Made by a program: the position numbers and the translations under genes. A DNA stretch of 8,672 nucleotides from Erysipelotrichaceae bacterium (GTDB lineage Bacteria > Bacillota_I > Bacilli_A > Erysipelotrichales > Erysipelotrichaceae). The notes beneath the pieces are model-generated. The model worked only from the letters and a program-made list of their open reading frames with translations, was not told the DNA's origin and searched no databases. Positions 1 through 5,531 of the stretch are shown piece by piece (positions within the stretch are counted from its first letter, which is position 1; each line of letters starts with the position of its first letter). The stretch lies in assembly GCA_017620435.1 (NCBI GenBank), contig JAFZQL010000208.1, forward strand, positions 1 to 8,672, in the 5' to 3' direction.

Positions 1-14
1 GGGGACTGTACCCC
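1..14. repeat. IS left terminal inverted repeat (IRL)
   Basis: GGGGACTGTACCCC matches the reverse complement of 1216-1229 at 13 of 14 positions; the only mismatch is position 6 (C versus G). Similarity decays after base 14. The true outer end is probably one base upstream of the window. Confidence 0.85.
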
Positions 15-76
15 ATTTGGTGTACACAATAAAAAAGACCTGTGAGAAACTATCTCCGAAAGGAGGTAGTTTTTAT

Positions 77-364
77 ATGGCCAGGAAAGGACAGAAACAG
101 AATCCGCTGGCTTACAGGTTCAAGGATGAGATCATAAGAAGATACGCGGACGGGGAAAGGAACCCTGCAAGGCTTTCAGAGGAATACGGCGTATCGAAGA
201 AAACCATTCAGAACTGGATCTATAAGCTCGAACACCCCGAGAGATATCCGGGCCTTGGCGGGAAAAGAGGAAGGCCGAAAGACTCGGAGACCGACTGGAA
301 GGAGAGATATGAGATCCTAAAAAAGTACCACGCCTTCTTAAAGGCACAACGAGAGAGAAAGTGA
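77..364 (+). CDS. IS3-family transposase OrfA (DNA-binding subunit)
   Basis: A 95-residue protein that would bind the IS ends; translated alone it acts as a regulator, and frameshifted it forms the N-terminus of the OrfAB transposase. The ATG at 77 is chosen because AAAGGAGG lies just upstream (about 59-66); an in-frame TTG at 17 lies near the terminal repeat and has no ribosome binding site. The N-terminus is basic, and residues 31-48 (ARLSEEYGVSKKTIQNWI) form the helix-turn-helix typical of IS3 OrfA. A basic stretch GGKRGRPKDS follows at 61-70, then a charged, probably coiled segment. It ends in TGA at 362-364, overlapping the GTG at 361 in the orfB frame. The codons CTA AAA AAG at residues 81-83 form the frameshift site. 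Confidence 0.88.
   Translation: MARKGQKQNPLAYRFKDEIIRRYADGERNPARLSEEYGVSKKTIQNWIYKLEHPERYPGLGGKRGRPKDSETDWKERYEILKKYHAFLKAQRERK
319..345 (+). promoter_or_regulatory. Programmed -1 ribosomal frameshift signal (A6G slippery site plus hairpin)
   Basis: AAAAAAG at 319-325 falls in the orfA frame as A AAA AAG, the classical X XXY YYZ heptamer used by IS3-family elements. The orfB frame is open from the slip site onward, so a shift yields a continuous OrfAB protein of about 362 residues. Six nucleotides downstream, GCCTT (332-336) and AAGGC (341-345) form a perfect 5-bp stem with a CTTA loop, at a suitable distance to stimulate slippage. Slippery site, phase and hairpin are read directly; the function is inferred from the family. 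Confidence 0.82.
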
Positions 365-1164
365 CCTTCATCAATCTGTACAGGGACACTTATTCTCTGG
401 ACAATATGTGCGCAGCTCTGGACATTAGAAGATCCACCTACTATAAGTATCGGAACAGCGAAGACAGGGATTACTACGATTATCTGATCATAAGGGAGAT
501 CTTCGAGGAATCCAGAGACACATATGGTTTCCGGAGGGTTTTGGAAGGCGTAAGGATTAAGTACGGTGTGATACTCAATCACAAGAAGGTACGCAGAATA
601 ATGGACAAATACGGGCTTATTCCCAGGTATTACAGGGTTCCGAGGAACGACACCGGCAGACAGAGAAAAGAGGAGAACGTCAGGGACAATCTGCTTAAAA
701 GGGATTTCAGAGCAGACAGTCCGGATCAGAAGTGGTGTACAGACGTCACCTATCTTATCTTCGACGGACACAGAGCCTACCTGTCGTCGATCATCGATCT
801 CTACGACAGGAAGATCGTGGCCTACGTCATATCGAAACACAACGACAATAAACTGGTCACGGATACGCTGCTTCAGGCACTGGCCAAAAGAAAGGACGCA
901 TACGGCTGCATCCTTCATTCGGATCAGGGATTCCAGTATACGTCCAATGAATACAGAATGATATGTGAAGCCAAAGGCATTCAGATATCCATGTCCAAGA
1001 AAGGAAGCCCAGTCGACAACTCACCAATTGAAAGCTGGCATTCCCTGCTTAAGAAAGAAGTTCTGTACAACTATAATATATCATCATTGTCTCAATACAT
1101 AGCCGAAGTTGAAAACTGGATAGAATACTACAATACGGTCAGAATAAGAAACAAAAAGAAGTAA
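361..1164 (+). CDS. IS3-family transposase OrfB (DDE integrase core)
   Basis: The catalytic half of the transposase, probably made mainly as an OrfAB fusion by -1 frameshifting rather than from the weak GTG at 361, which has no good ribosome binding site. Residues 12-90 match the IS150-type OrfB N-terminus, including STYYKY and YGFRRV. The rve domain contains the full catalytic triad: D128 in WCTDVTY, D188 in LHSDQG and E224 in SPIESW. D188 and E224 are separated by 35 residues, the classic DD(35)E spacing. The C-terminus has IEYYNTVR but then stops after RNKKK; IS3 OrfB proteins normally run about 20 residues further through a conserved L-SP-YR segment. The stop codon lies within a long hairpin (1154-1184). 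It may be a natural short variant or a decayed 3' end. Confidence 0.9.
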   Translation: MTFINLYRDTYSLDNMCAALDIRRSTYYKYRNSEDRDYYDYLIIREIFEESRDTYGFRRVLEGVRIKYGVILNHKKVRRIMDKYGLIPRYYRVPRNDTGRQRKEENVRDNLLKRDFRADSPDQKWCTDVTYLIFDGHRAYLSSIIDLYDRKIVAYVISKHNDNKLVTDTLLQALAKRKDAYGCILHSDQGFQYTSNEYRMICEAKGIQISMSKKGSPVDNSPIESWHSLLKKEVLYNYNISSLSQYIAEVENWIEYYNTVRIRNKKK

Positions 1165-1184
1165 GCATTCCGCTTACTTCTTTT
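1154..1184. terminator. Bidirectional intrinsic-terminator-like hairpin at the orfB stop
   Basis: AAAAGAAGTAAGC (1154-1166) and GCTTACTTCTTTT (1172-1184) are perfect 13-bp inverted repeats with a 5-nt loop ATTCC. The orfB stop TAA (1162-1164) sits in the left arm. Read on the minus strand the second arm ends in a T run continuing into TGTTT, so the hairpin could stop antisense transcription entering from the lipoprotein gene as well as ending the transposase transcript. Confidence 0.65.
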
Positions 1185-1215
1185 CGATCGGTCTTTTTAT
1201 TAATGTCTACTATTC

Positions 1216-1230
1216 GGGGTACACTCCCCA
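1216..1230. repeat. IS right terminal inverted repeat (IRR)
   Basis: GGGGTACACTCCCC at 1216-1229 plus A1230 forms the right end, with the terminal CA expected for IS3-family ends. It pairs with the left repeat at 13 of 14 positions. Chromosomal flank begins at 1231 with GCCTGATC. Confidence 0.85.
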
Positions 1231-1252
1231 GCCTGATCTTTTTTGTTTTTTT
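1231..1252 (+). other. Possible 3' arm and U-tract of a terminator interrupted by the IS
   Basis: Directly after the IS right end comes GCCTGATC, followed by six T, one G and seven T. This is the shape of the second stem arm and U-tract of a plus-strand intrinsic terminator, but no matching first arm (GATCAGGC) lies nearby; the IS occupies that place. The matching arm is predicted to lie just left of the window. Inference from one side of the junction only. Confidence 0.4.
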
Positions 1253-1260
1253 ATCCGTTA

Positions 1261-1623
1261 TTATTTCTTGACGTATGTCATATCTCCGAAGATGTCGTCC
1301 TTAATAACAAACGTATTGGCATCCTTGAAACTGAATTCGGAATCGAATACGTCATCCTCGGTAAAGATCTCGTTGTTGACATATGTCACAAGAAGATGAT
1401 TGTCTTTTACTTCATACTTCAGTTCATACGTAACTTCTTCTTCGCCGACCTTCATGGTATATGTACCTGTTCCGTCTTCTTTCAGATCGTATACAGCACC
1501 GATACCGTTTTCGCTGTCGGAGTATTCCCAGACACCTACAAGCGAATTCTCGCTTTTCTTTCCGCAGCCGGCAACGGATAATGCCAGAACAGCCAGCAGC
1601 AGGATTGTAATCATTTTCTTCAT
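1261..1623 (-). CDS. Small secreted lipoprotein with a lipocalin-like/DUF5640-type beta domain
   Basis: A 120-residue protein, probably anchored to the outer face of the cytoplasmic membrane. The N-terminus is a type II signal peptide: MKK, hydrophobic residues 5-18, then lipobox V-A-G-C with Cys20 as the lipidated residue. The mature part begins with a short polar linker (GKKSENS), then GVWEY at 30-34 and LKEDGTGTY at 48-56, and alternating beta-type segments to the end. The G-W-Y then DGTG-Y pattern resembles small lipocalin-like/DUF5640-type lipoproteins of Firmicutes; ligand and role are unknown. The ATG at 1623 is preferred over the TTG at 1629 because AGGAGGT at 1637-1631 is 7 nt from the ATG but 1 nt from the TTG. 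It is transcribed divergently from the TetR gene and may share its control region. The IS right end is only 30 bp beyond its stop. Confidence 0.8.
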   Translation of the reverse strand: MKKMITILLLAVLALSVAGCGKKSENSLVGVWEYSDSENGIGAVYDLKEDGTGTYTMKVGEEEVTYELKYEVKDNHLLVTYVNNEIFTEDDVFDSEFSFKDANTFVIKDDIFGDMTYVKK

Positions 1624-1630
1624 TTTCAAT

Positions 1631-1637
1631 ACCTCCT
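1631..1637 (-). promoter_or_regulatory. Ribosome binding site of the lipoprotein gene
   Basis: On the minus strand this reads AGGAGGT, a near-perfect Shine-Dalgarno sequence 7 nt before the ATG at 1623. It decides the start codon. A TATAAT at 1645-1640 (minus) lies just upstream but has no recognisable -35 at 16-18 nt, so the promoter of this gene remains unplaced. Confidence 0.75.
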
Positions 1638-1702
1638 GTATTATATTAACATTTTATTCTATCTGTTTGCATTATTCCGCGCTTATCTATGGATGTTTTT
1701 CG

Positions 1703-1731
1703 TTGACAGCATCTGTCATGGATAATATAAT
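1703..1731 (+). promoter_or_regulatory. Perfect-consensus sigma-A promoter of the tetR-CPBP operon
   Basis: TTGACA (1703-1708) and TATAAT (1726-1731) are exact consensus hexamers separated by 17 nt. Transcription would begin near 1738, giving a leader of roughly 22 nt that carries AGGAG (1751-1755) in front of the ATG at 1760. So strong a promoter in front of a regulator gene implies that it is normally repressed, consistent with the two palindromes overlapping it. Confidence 0.88.
1704..1718. promoter_or_regulatory. Candidate TetR operator 1 (overlaps -35)
   Basis: TGACAGCATCTGTCA is a perfect inverted repeat with 6-bp arms and a 3-nt centre, overlapping five of the six bases of the -35 hexamer. 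Size and position fit a TetR-family dimer site. Binding by the neighbouring regulator is inferred. Confidence 0.55.
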
Positions 1732-1743
1732 AACAAGTGTTAT
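1730..1743. promoter_or_regulatory. Candidate TetR operator 2 (overlaps -10/start site)
   Basis: ATAACAAGTGTTAT is a perfect inverted repeat with 6-bp arms and a 2-nt centre. It overlaps the last two bases of the -10 hexamer and spans the expected start site near 1738. Its sequence differs from the -35 palindrome, so the two may bind different proteins or only one may be real. Confidence 0.5.
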
Positions 1744-1759
1744 AGTATATAGGAGATCT

Positions 1760-2311
1760 ATGCCAAAAAGACCAACAACGACTAGAGAAGAAATGATAGA
1801 AGGAGCTTTCCGGCTGATAAGAAGAGAAGGTTTTCCGGCTTTTACAGCCAGGAAACTGGCCGATGAACTTGGATGTTCCACACAGCCCATCATGTATCAG
1901 TTTCCGAATCTGAAAGAATTAAGAGATCTTGTATACGAAAGAGCCGACAGGTTTCATACGGAATACCTGACTGCGGATGAGGATTTTCTGGAAATCGGAC
2001 TGCGGTACATCAGATTCGCCAGCGAAGAAAGCAACCTGTTCCGTTTTCTTTTTCAGTCGGGACGTTTTGACGGGGCAAACATTAGGCAGCTGACACATGA
2101 AGCAGTCGCGGATTCCATCGTTCATGTGGCAGCTAAGGATCTGGAGATGACTCGAGAGAGAGCCCTGGACTGTTTTGAAGTGCTGTTTGCCATGGTGCAT
2201 GGATATGCCAGCCTGATTGCCAACAACGCAATGGAATATGATGAAGAACAGCTCAGGAAAGCGCTGGATATGACGGCTGAAGGACTGATGGGAAGCAGTC
2301 TGGACAGCTGA
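1760..2311 (+). CDS. TetR/AcrR-family transcriptional regulator
   Basis: A 183-residue protein of usual TetR length. The N-terminal DNA-binding domain spans about residues 7-53: TREEMIEGAF, then the helix-turn-helix FTARKLADELGCSTQPIMYQF at about 28-48, with the TetR-typical Y-F pair (YQFPN) and KELRDLVYE after it. The C-terminal half is helical and would bind an unknown inducer and dimerise; its ligand cannot be read from sequence. The ATG at 1760 is chosen because AGGAG lies 4 nt upstream and homologues begin with a similar short basic arm; the frame is open back to 1400 but that extension runs through the divergent promoter region. The CPBP protease gene follows after 32 nt, so the two are probably cotranscribed. 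Palindromes on its promoter suggest autorepression. Confidence 0.9.
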   Translation: MPKRPTTTREEMIEGAFRLIRREGFPAFTARKLADELGCSTQPIMYQFPNLKELRDLVYERADRFHTEYLTADEDFLEIGLRYIRFASEESNLFRFLFQSGRFDGANIRQLTHEAVADSIVHVAAKDLEMTRERALDCFEVLFAMVHGYASLIANNAMEYDEEQLRKALDMTAEGLMGSSLDS

Positions 2312-2343
2312 AACGGAGAAACAATTGTTAAGGAGGATCGTTT

Positions 2344-3006
2344 ATGAATAAAACAGATAAAGGAAGGATTCTTACGATCATCGGTATGATTGCCATGATT
2401 GTACTGGTATTCACAAGGGTTCTGTTTACCCATCAGGCCGCGGAATATTCTCTGGTAGTGGGTATTGCGCTTTTCTTCATCGTCGAGTGGGTTTCAAAAA
2501 CGCCGGAAGAACAGTCCGGCTTACGTTTTAAAACCTTTTTTACCGATCTGAAGAAATGCGGACCGCTTCTGTGGCTGATCGTACCTGTAATCTCTTCCAT
2601 CGGTTCCATTGCCCTTGGATTTGTTCTGTTTGGCCGTGCGGATATCGACCATGTAATCGGCAGGACCGATTCAATTCTGAATTTCGAGAACATCCTGGTC
2701 CTGACCGGTCAGTTCTTGATCGGAGCACTTGGTGAAGAGATCGCTTTCCGTGGATTCTTTACCGGTAAGGGAATGAAGATATTCGGTTTCTGGCCTGTTG
2801 CATTGGTATCGTCAGCCGTGTTTGCTTTGGCTCATCTGGCAAGCGGTAACACAGCAATCGTCATCTATGATCTTGCCGGGATATTCATTGATGCCGTTAT
2901 TTATTCCCTGATTATGAGAAAAACAAACAACTGTCTAATTAGTACCGTCAGCCATTTTCTTGTGAATATGATCGGAATGATGATTGTGTTCGCTTTCTTC
3001 AGGTAA
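2344..3006 (+). CDS. CPBP-family intramembrane glutamic protease (CAAX/Abi type)
   Basis: A 220-residue polytopic membrane protein. Hydrophobic segments lie near residues 10-25, 36-50, 76-96, 117-130, 148-166, 170-190 and 200-218. The catalytic signatures of the CPBP (Rce1-like) family are all present: EEIAFR with E131, E132 and R136, then FALAH with F160 and H164, and SHFLVN with H204 and N208. Characterised relatives cleave prenylated proteins (Rce1) or act in bacteriocin immunity and anti-sigma or peptide processing; the substrate here is unknown. A strong AGGAGG (2331-2336) lies 7 nt before the ATG. It sits just after the TetR gene, without a promoter or terminator between them, and ends at the shared terminator at 3031. 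Confidence 0.92.
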   Translation: MNKTDKGRILTIIGMIAMIVLVFTRVLFTHQAAEYSLVVGIALFFIVEWVSKTPEEQSGLRFKTFFTDLKKCGPLLWLIVPVISSIGSIALGFVLFGRADIDHVIGRTDSILNFENILVLTGQFLIGALGEEIAFRGFFTGKGMKIFGFWPVALVSSAVFALAHLASGNTAIVIYDLAGIFIDAVIYSLIMRKTNNCLISTVSHFLVNMIGMMIVFAFFR

Positions 3007-3030
3007 AGATCAGAATTGGAACAATAAAAA

Positions 3031-3055
3031 AAGCCGATCGAGATCGGCTTATTTT
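3031..3055. terminator. Bidirectional rho-independent terminator between the CPBP and MFS genes
   Basis: AAGCCGAT (3031-3038), loop CGAG, ATCGGCTT (3043-3050) form a perfect 8-bp stem. Downstream on the plus strand is ATTTT; on the minus strand the stem runs into seven consecutive T (TTTTTTT counting the last stem bases), so it is stronger for the MFS transcript. It ends both convergent genes. Confidence 0.88.
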
Positions 3056-4388
3056 AATCAGGCATATCTTCGAAAGCTTCAAGACCCTTCTTCGATTCGG
3101 CTTTCTGATCGCCGTGCCTGACCTGGGTCATCGTCACAAACGAGAACAGAACGAAGAAGGCAGCGTAGATGAACAGGATCTTGTAGGAGATCAGTCGCAT
3201 CAGTGTTCCCGCAAACATTGGGGTAATGATCTGGGCAGCCATGGATGCAGTGTAGTAATAGCCGGTAAACTTGCCGATATCCGAACCCTTGCACATCTCT
3301 ACGACCATCGGCAGTGAGTTGACATTGATCGCGGCCCAGGCTAGTCCAACCAGAGCGAAGCAGATGAACATGATCACGTTGATGTTCTTGAAGATGCTGG
3401 TAAGAACAAATCCGGCAAAGAACATCGCCGCCAGCAGGATAATGCCCATCATAATGGTCTTCTTTCTGCCGATCCGGGATGCCAGATTTCCGATCGGAAT
3501 GTAGGAAACGATGGCTCCGGCCGTGGCGATCAATAGGCAGGTAGAAGCTCCGCCGAGGCCCTGACCCATGACGACGGATACATAGGTCGTAAACCAGGTT
3601 GTAACGGCGTTGTAGCCGATGAACCACAGAGCGATGGACGCCAGCAGGAATCCCAGCGATCGCTTGACTTCCTTTGGAAGTTTTTCATGTCCTGAACCGT
3701 CGTCTTCCGCCAGATTCCATTCCGGATGCTGCTTTTCCAGTTCCTTGTTTTCTTCAACAAGTTTCGGTTCCTTGATGATCAGATACAGTAGTCCTACCGA
3801 TACAAACATGATCACGGACACAGCGACGAACAGGATCTGATAGTTGACATGCGCTACACCCTGGGTCTTGGAGTTCGGGTAAAGCACCGCGGCGATCGCC
3901 AGATAAATGATGCCGCCAAGCGCGCCCATCAGGTTAATGACGGCATTGGCTTTCGATCTTAACGGTTTCGGCGTAACATCCGGCATCAAAGCGACAGCCG
4001 GAGACCTGTAGGTTCCCATGGAGATCAGCAGCAGTCCAAGTACGATGACGAAGAAGATGATCTTCATCATGCCGGCAGCACTGTAGTAGGAATTGTCCAG
4101 GATCGGAAGGATGTTCATCAGAACGATGGCAAATCCGGTTCCGAAGAGGATGAAAGGCATTCTCTTGCCGATCCCGGTGTTTACCTTATCCGACAAAGAT
4201 CCAAACAGAGGCAGCAATACCAGGGCCAGGACATTGTCGGCGGCCATGATCGCCCCGGTATAGGTCTCGTTGAGATGAAAGGTATTTGTCAGGATCAGAG
4301 GAATGACATTGTCGTACATCTGCCAGAAAGCGCAGATGGATAGAAAGGCAAGTCCAACGAAAAATGTACGTCTGTAGTTGAGTTTCAT
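3054..4388 (-). CDS. MFS transporter, SLC45/sugar-porter-like
   Basis: A 444-residue membrane protein with about 12 predicted hydrophobic helices in two halves, separated by a long charged cytoplasmic loop at about residues 207-243. The MFS signature loop between helices 2 and 3 reads GSLSDKVNTGIGKRMPF at 63-79, close to the G-LSD-R-G-R-PF form of SLC45 and plant sucrose transporters; a second-half counterpart is RIGRKK at 305-310. YRSPAVALMPDVTP at 127-140 also fits SLC45-type and GPH-like sugar/proton symporters. A glycoside or disaccharide substrate is likely but unproven. The ATG at 4388 is preferred because AGGATGG ends 8 nt upstream; an ATG at 4400 overlaps that site. No sugar-metabolism genes are adjacent. 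It ends at the shared terminator and is divergent from tsaE. Confidence 0.85.
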   Translation of the reverse strand: MKLNYRRTFFVGLAFLSICAFWQMYDNVIPLILTNTFHLNETYTGAIMAADNVLALVLLPLFGSLSDKVNTGIGKRMPFILFGTGFAIVLMNILPILDNSYYSAAGMMKIIFFVIVLGLLLISMGTYRSPAVALMPDVTPKPLRSKANAVINLMGALGGIIYLAIAAVLYPNSKTQGVAHVNYQILFVAVSVIMFVSVGLLYLIIKEPKLVEENKELEKQHPEWNLAEDDGSGHEKLPKEVKRSLGFLLASIALWFIGYNAVTTWFTTYVSVVMGQGLGGASTCLLIATAGAIVSYIPIGNLASRIGRKKTIMMGIILLAAMFFAGFVLTSIFKNINVIMFICFALVGLAWAAINVNSLPMVVEMCKGSDIGKFTGYYYTASMAAQIITPMFAGTLMRLISYKILFIYAAFFVLFSFVTMTQVRHGDQKAESKKGLEAFEDMPD

Positions 4389-4417
4389 ATTGTTTACCAT
4401 CCTGTAATCGTATTTCT

Positions 4418-4462
4418 ATTTCCATCATACTATATAAAACAGTTTTACCGATAGATGGAAAT
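4418..4462. repeat. 9-bp inverted repeat flanking the MFS/tsaE divergent promoter region
   Basis: ATTTCCATC (4418-4426) and GATGGAAAT (4454-4462) are exact reverse complements separated by 27 nt of AT-rich sequence. The spacing is long for one hairpin but fits two half-sites on either side of the divergent promoter region. Function unknown. Confidence 0.5.
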
Positions 4463-4472
4463 CCTCTCTAAT
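4444..4472 (+). promoter_or_regulatory. Probable promoter of the tsaE-tsaB-rimI/tsaD operon
   Basis: TTTACC (4444-4449, 4/6 to consensus) and TCTAAT (4467-4472, 5/6) are 17 nt apart, placing the start near 4479 and only about 13 nt of leader before the ATG at 4492. An alternative -10, TATACT, at 4498-4503 has no good -35. The CCTCT/AGAGG inverted repeat (4463-4467 and 4473-4477) surrounds the -10 element. Confidence 0.45.
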
Positions 4473-4491
4473 AGAGGCATTTTTGTCTAAA

Positions 4492-4950
4492 ATGCGTTAT
4501 ACTGAAATGGTTATGATAACGAGTAGTGAAACGGAAACGATAGCTCTGGGAGAAAAGCTTGGAGCGCTTCTGGAAACGGGCATGACGGTAGCCCTGAAAG
4601 GAGATCTTGCGGGAGGCAAGACGACTTTTACCAAGGGCATCGGAAGGGCTCTTGAGGTGAAGGACGTGATCAATTCACCGACTTTTACCATTCTGAAGAT
4701 CCATCAGGGAAACAGGCAGCTGTTTCATATCGATGCCTACCGTCTGGAAAACAACGAATACGATCTGGGCATCAGCGAGCTTTCCGAAGACGGCATTACG
4801 GTCATTGAATGGCCGGAATACTACCGTTCTTATCTTCCGGAAGAGTATCTGGAAGTCGGGTTTCAGTATGTGGATGACAATACCAGAGAGATCACGTTTG
4901 TTCCTCATGGGGAGAGATATGAATCCATAGCAAAGGAGATGACATGTTAA
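4492..4950 (+). CDS. tsaE: tRNA t6A37 synthesis ATPase TsaE (YjeE)
   Basis: A P-loop ATPase that works with TsaB and TsaD to install threonylcarbamoyl on A37 of ANN-decoding tRNAs; it binds the TsaBD complex and resets it by ATP hydrolysis. With the ATG at 4492 the protein has 152 residues, normal for the family. Seen motifs: Walker A GDLAGGKTT at 37-45 (the family usually has GDLGAGKT, so Gly-Ala are swapped), NSPTF at 61-65, HIDAYRL at 79-85 and VIEWPE at 104-109. The start is uncertain: TTG 4483 is preceded by AGAGG, ATG 4492, 4507 and 4513 have no clear ribosome binding site, and homologues fit starts from 4492 to 4513. It overlaps tsaB by 7 nt. Confidence 0.92.
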   Translation: MRYTEMVMITSSETETIALGEKLGALLETGMTVALKGDLAGGKTTFTKGIGRALEVKDVINSPTFTILKIHQGNRQLFHIDAYRLENNEYDLGISELSEDGITVIEWPEYYRSYLPEEYLEVGFQYVDDNTREITFVPHGERYESIAKEMTC

Positions 4951-5531
4951 CACTGTGCATTGATACGGCCTACAAGTATCTGACCTGTGCACTGATCAGA
5001 GACGATCAGATCATTGCCTCTTATTCAAAAGAGTGTTTTAAGCAGCAGTCGGAACAGGTATTTACGGCAATAAAAGAAGTATTCACTGCGGCGGATGTGA
5101 GAAAAGAAGATATTGATTCCATCTGTATCAGCGAGGGACCGGGTTCTTATACCGGCGTGCGGATCGCGATGACGATCGCCAAGGTGATCGGTGAACTGAA
5201 ACCTTGCAATGTTTATACGATCTCGTCGTTAAGGCTTTATGCGGCCAACCGGAGCAACTGCATGGCCGTGATGGATGCCAGGGCGGATAGGGTCTATGTC
5301 GGCATCTACAACGGCAGCGAGGTCGTCATGGAAGACTGTGCGCTTCCGATCAAGGAGATCGATGCCAAGGATTATCTGGTGGTAGGAGACGGAGCGCTTT
5401 TAGGCAAAGAGAACGATTACGGGAATATTCCGCAGGCTTTCCTGCTGACCAGACATCTGTGGAAGAAGGCTGATCAGATCGCCTATCTGACGCCGAAATA
5501 TCTGAAAGAAAGCGAGAGTTACCAGCGATGA
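4944..5531 (+). CDS. tsaB: tRNA t6A37 synthesis dimerisation subunit TsaB (YeaZ)
   Basis: A 195-residue ASKHA-fold protein that dimerises with TsaD and is required for t6A synthesis; it is itself non-catalytic. Seen: the N-terminal CIDTAYKYL (5-13), the hallmark GPGSYTGVRI at 65-74, AVMDARADRVYVGIY at 108-122, and a C-terminal LTPKYLKES. It is somewhat shorter than the common 220-240 residues, and the usual H-SE motif near residue 35 reads QQSEQ. AAAGGAG (4932-4938) precedes the ATG by 5 nt. It overlaps tsaE by 7 nt and the next gene by ATGA, implying translational coupling in one operon. Confidence 0.93.
   Translation: MLTLCIDTAYKYLTCALIRDDQIIASYSKECFKQQSEQVFTAIKEVFTAADVRKEDIDSICISEGPGSYTGVRIAMTIAKVIGELKPCNVYTISSLRLYAANRSNCMAVMDARADRVYVGIYNGSEVVMEDCALPIKEIDAKDYLVVGDGALLGKENDYGNIPQAFLLTRHLWKKADQIAYLTPKYLKESESYQR

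Larger units (their letters stand above)
1..1230 (+). mobile_element. IS3-family (IS150-like) insertion sequence, complete except perhaps 1 bp at left end
   Basis: The element is bounded by matching ends: GGGGACTGTACCCC at 1-14, and GGGGAGTGTACCCC as the reverse complement of 1216-1229. The right end finishes in CA at 1229-1230. The canonical IS3 pattern is 5'-TG...CA-3', so the left end probably begins with one T just outside the window, giving about 1231 bp. Inside are two overlapping frames in the IS3 arrangement: orfA with a helix-turn-helix, and orfB with a DDE integrase core in the -1 frame. An A6G slippery site joins them. The left end resembles IS150 termini (ACTG-ACCC...), which supports the IS150 group from recall. 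Both frames are open, so it could be active, although the OrfB C-terminus looks short. The left flank is unseen, so the target duplication cannot be verified. Confidence 0.9.

Noticed and set aside
20..27. GTGTACAC palindrome near the IS left end
   Set aside because: An 8-bp palindrome is expected by chance, and it lies within the degenerate part of the terminal repeat; no separate function can be supported.
220..918. 232-codon minus-strand frame inside the IS
   Set aside because: Antisense to orfA/orfB, whose DDE motifs are unambiguous; no recognisable domain or start signals.
1400..1759. N-terminal extension of the TetR frame by 120 codons
   Set aside because: It crosses the antisense lipoprotein gene and the divergent promoter; AGGAG in front of ATG 1760 and the family's length both support the shorter protein.
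2320..2329. AACAATTGTT palindrome between the TetR and CPBP genes
   Set aside because: Short, AT-rich, not associated with a promoter, and just in front of the Shine-Dalgarno; most likely chance.
4463..4487. CCTCT/AGAGG hairpin with following T run as a terminator
   Set aside because: The stem is only 5 bp and no plus-strand gene ends upstream (the neighbouring gene is divergent), so a terminator there would have nothing to terminate.
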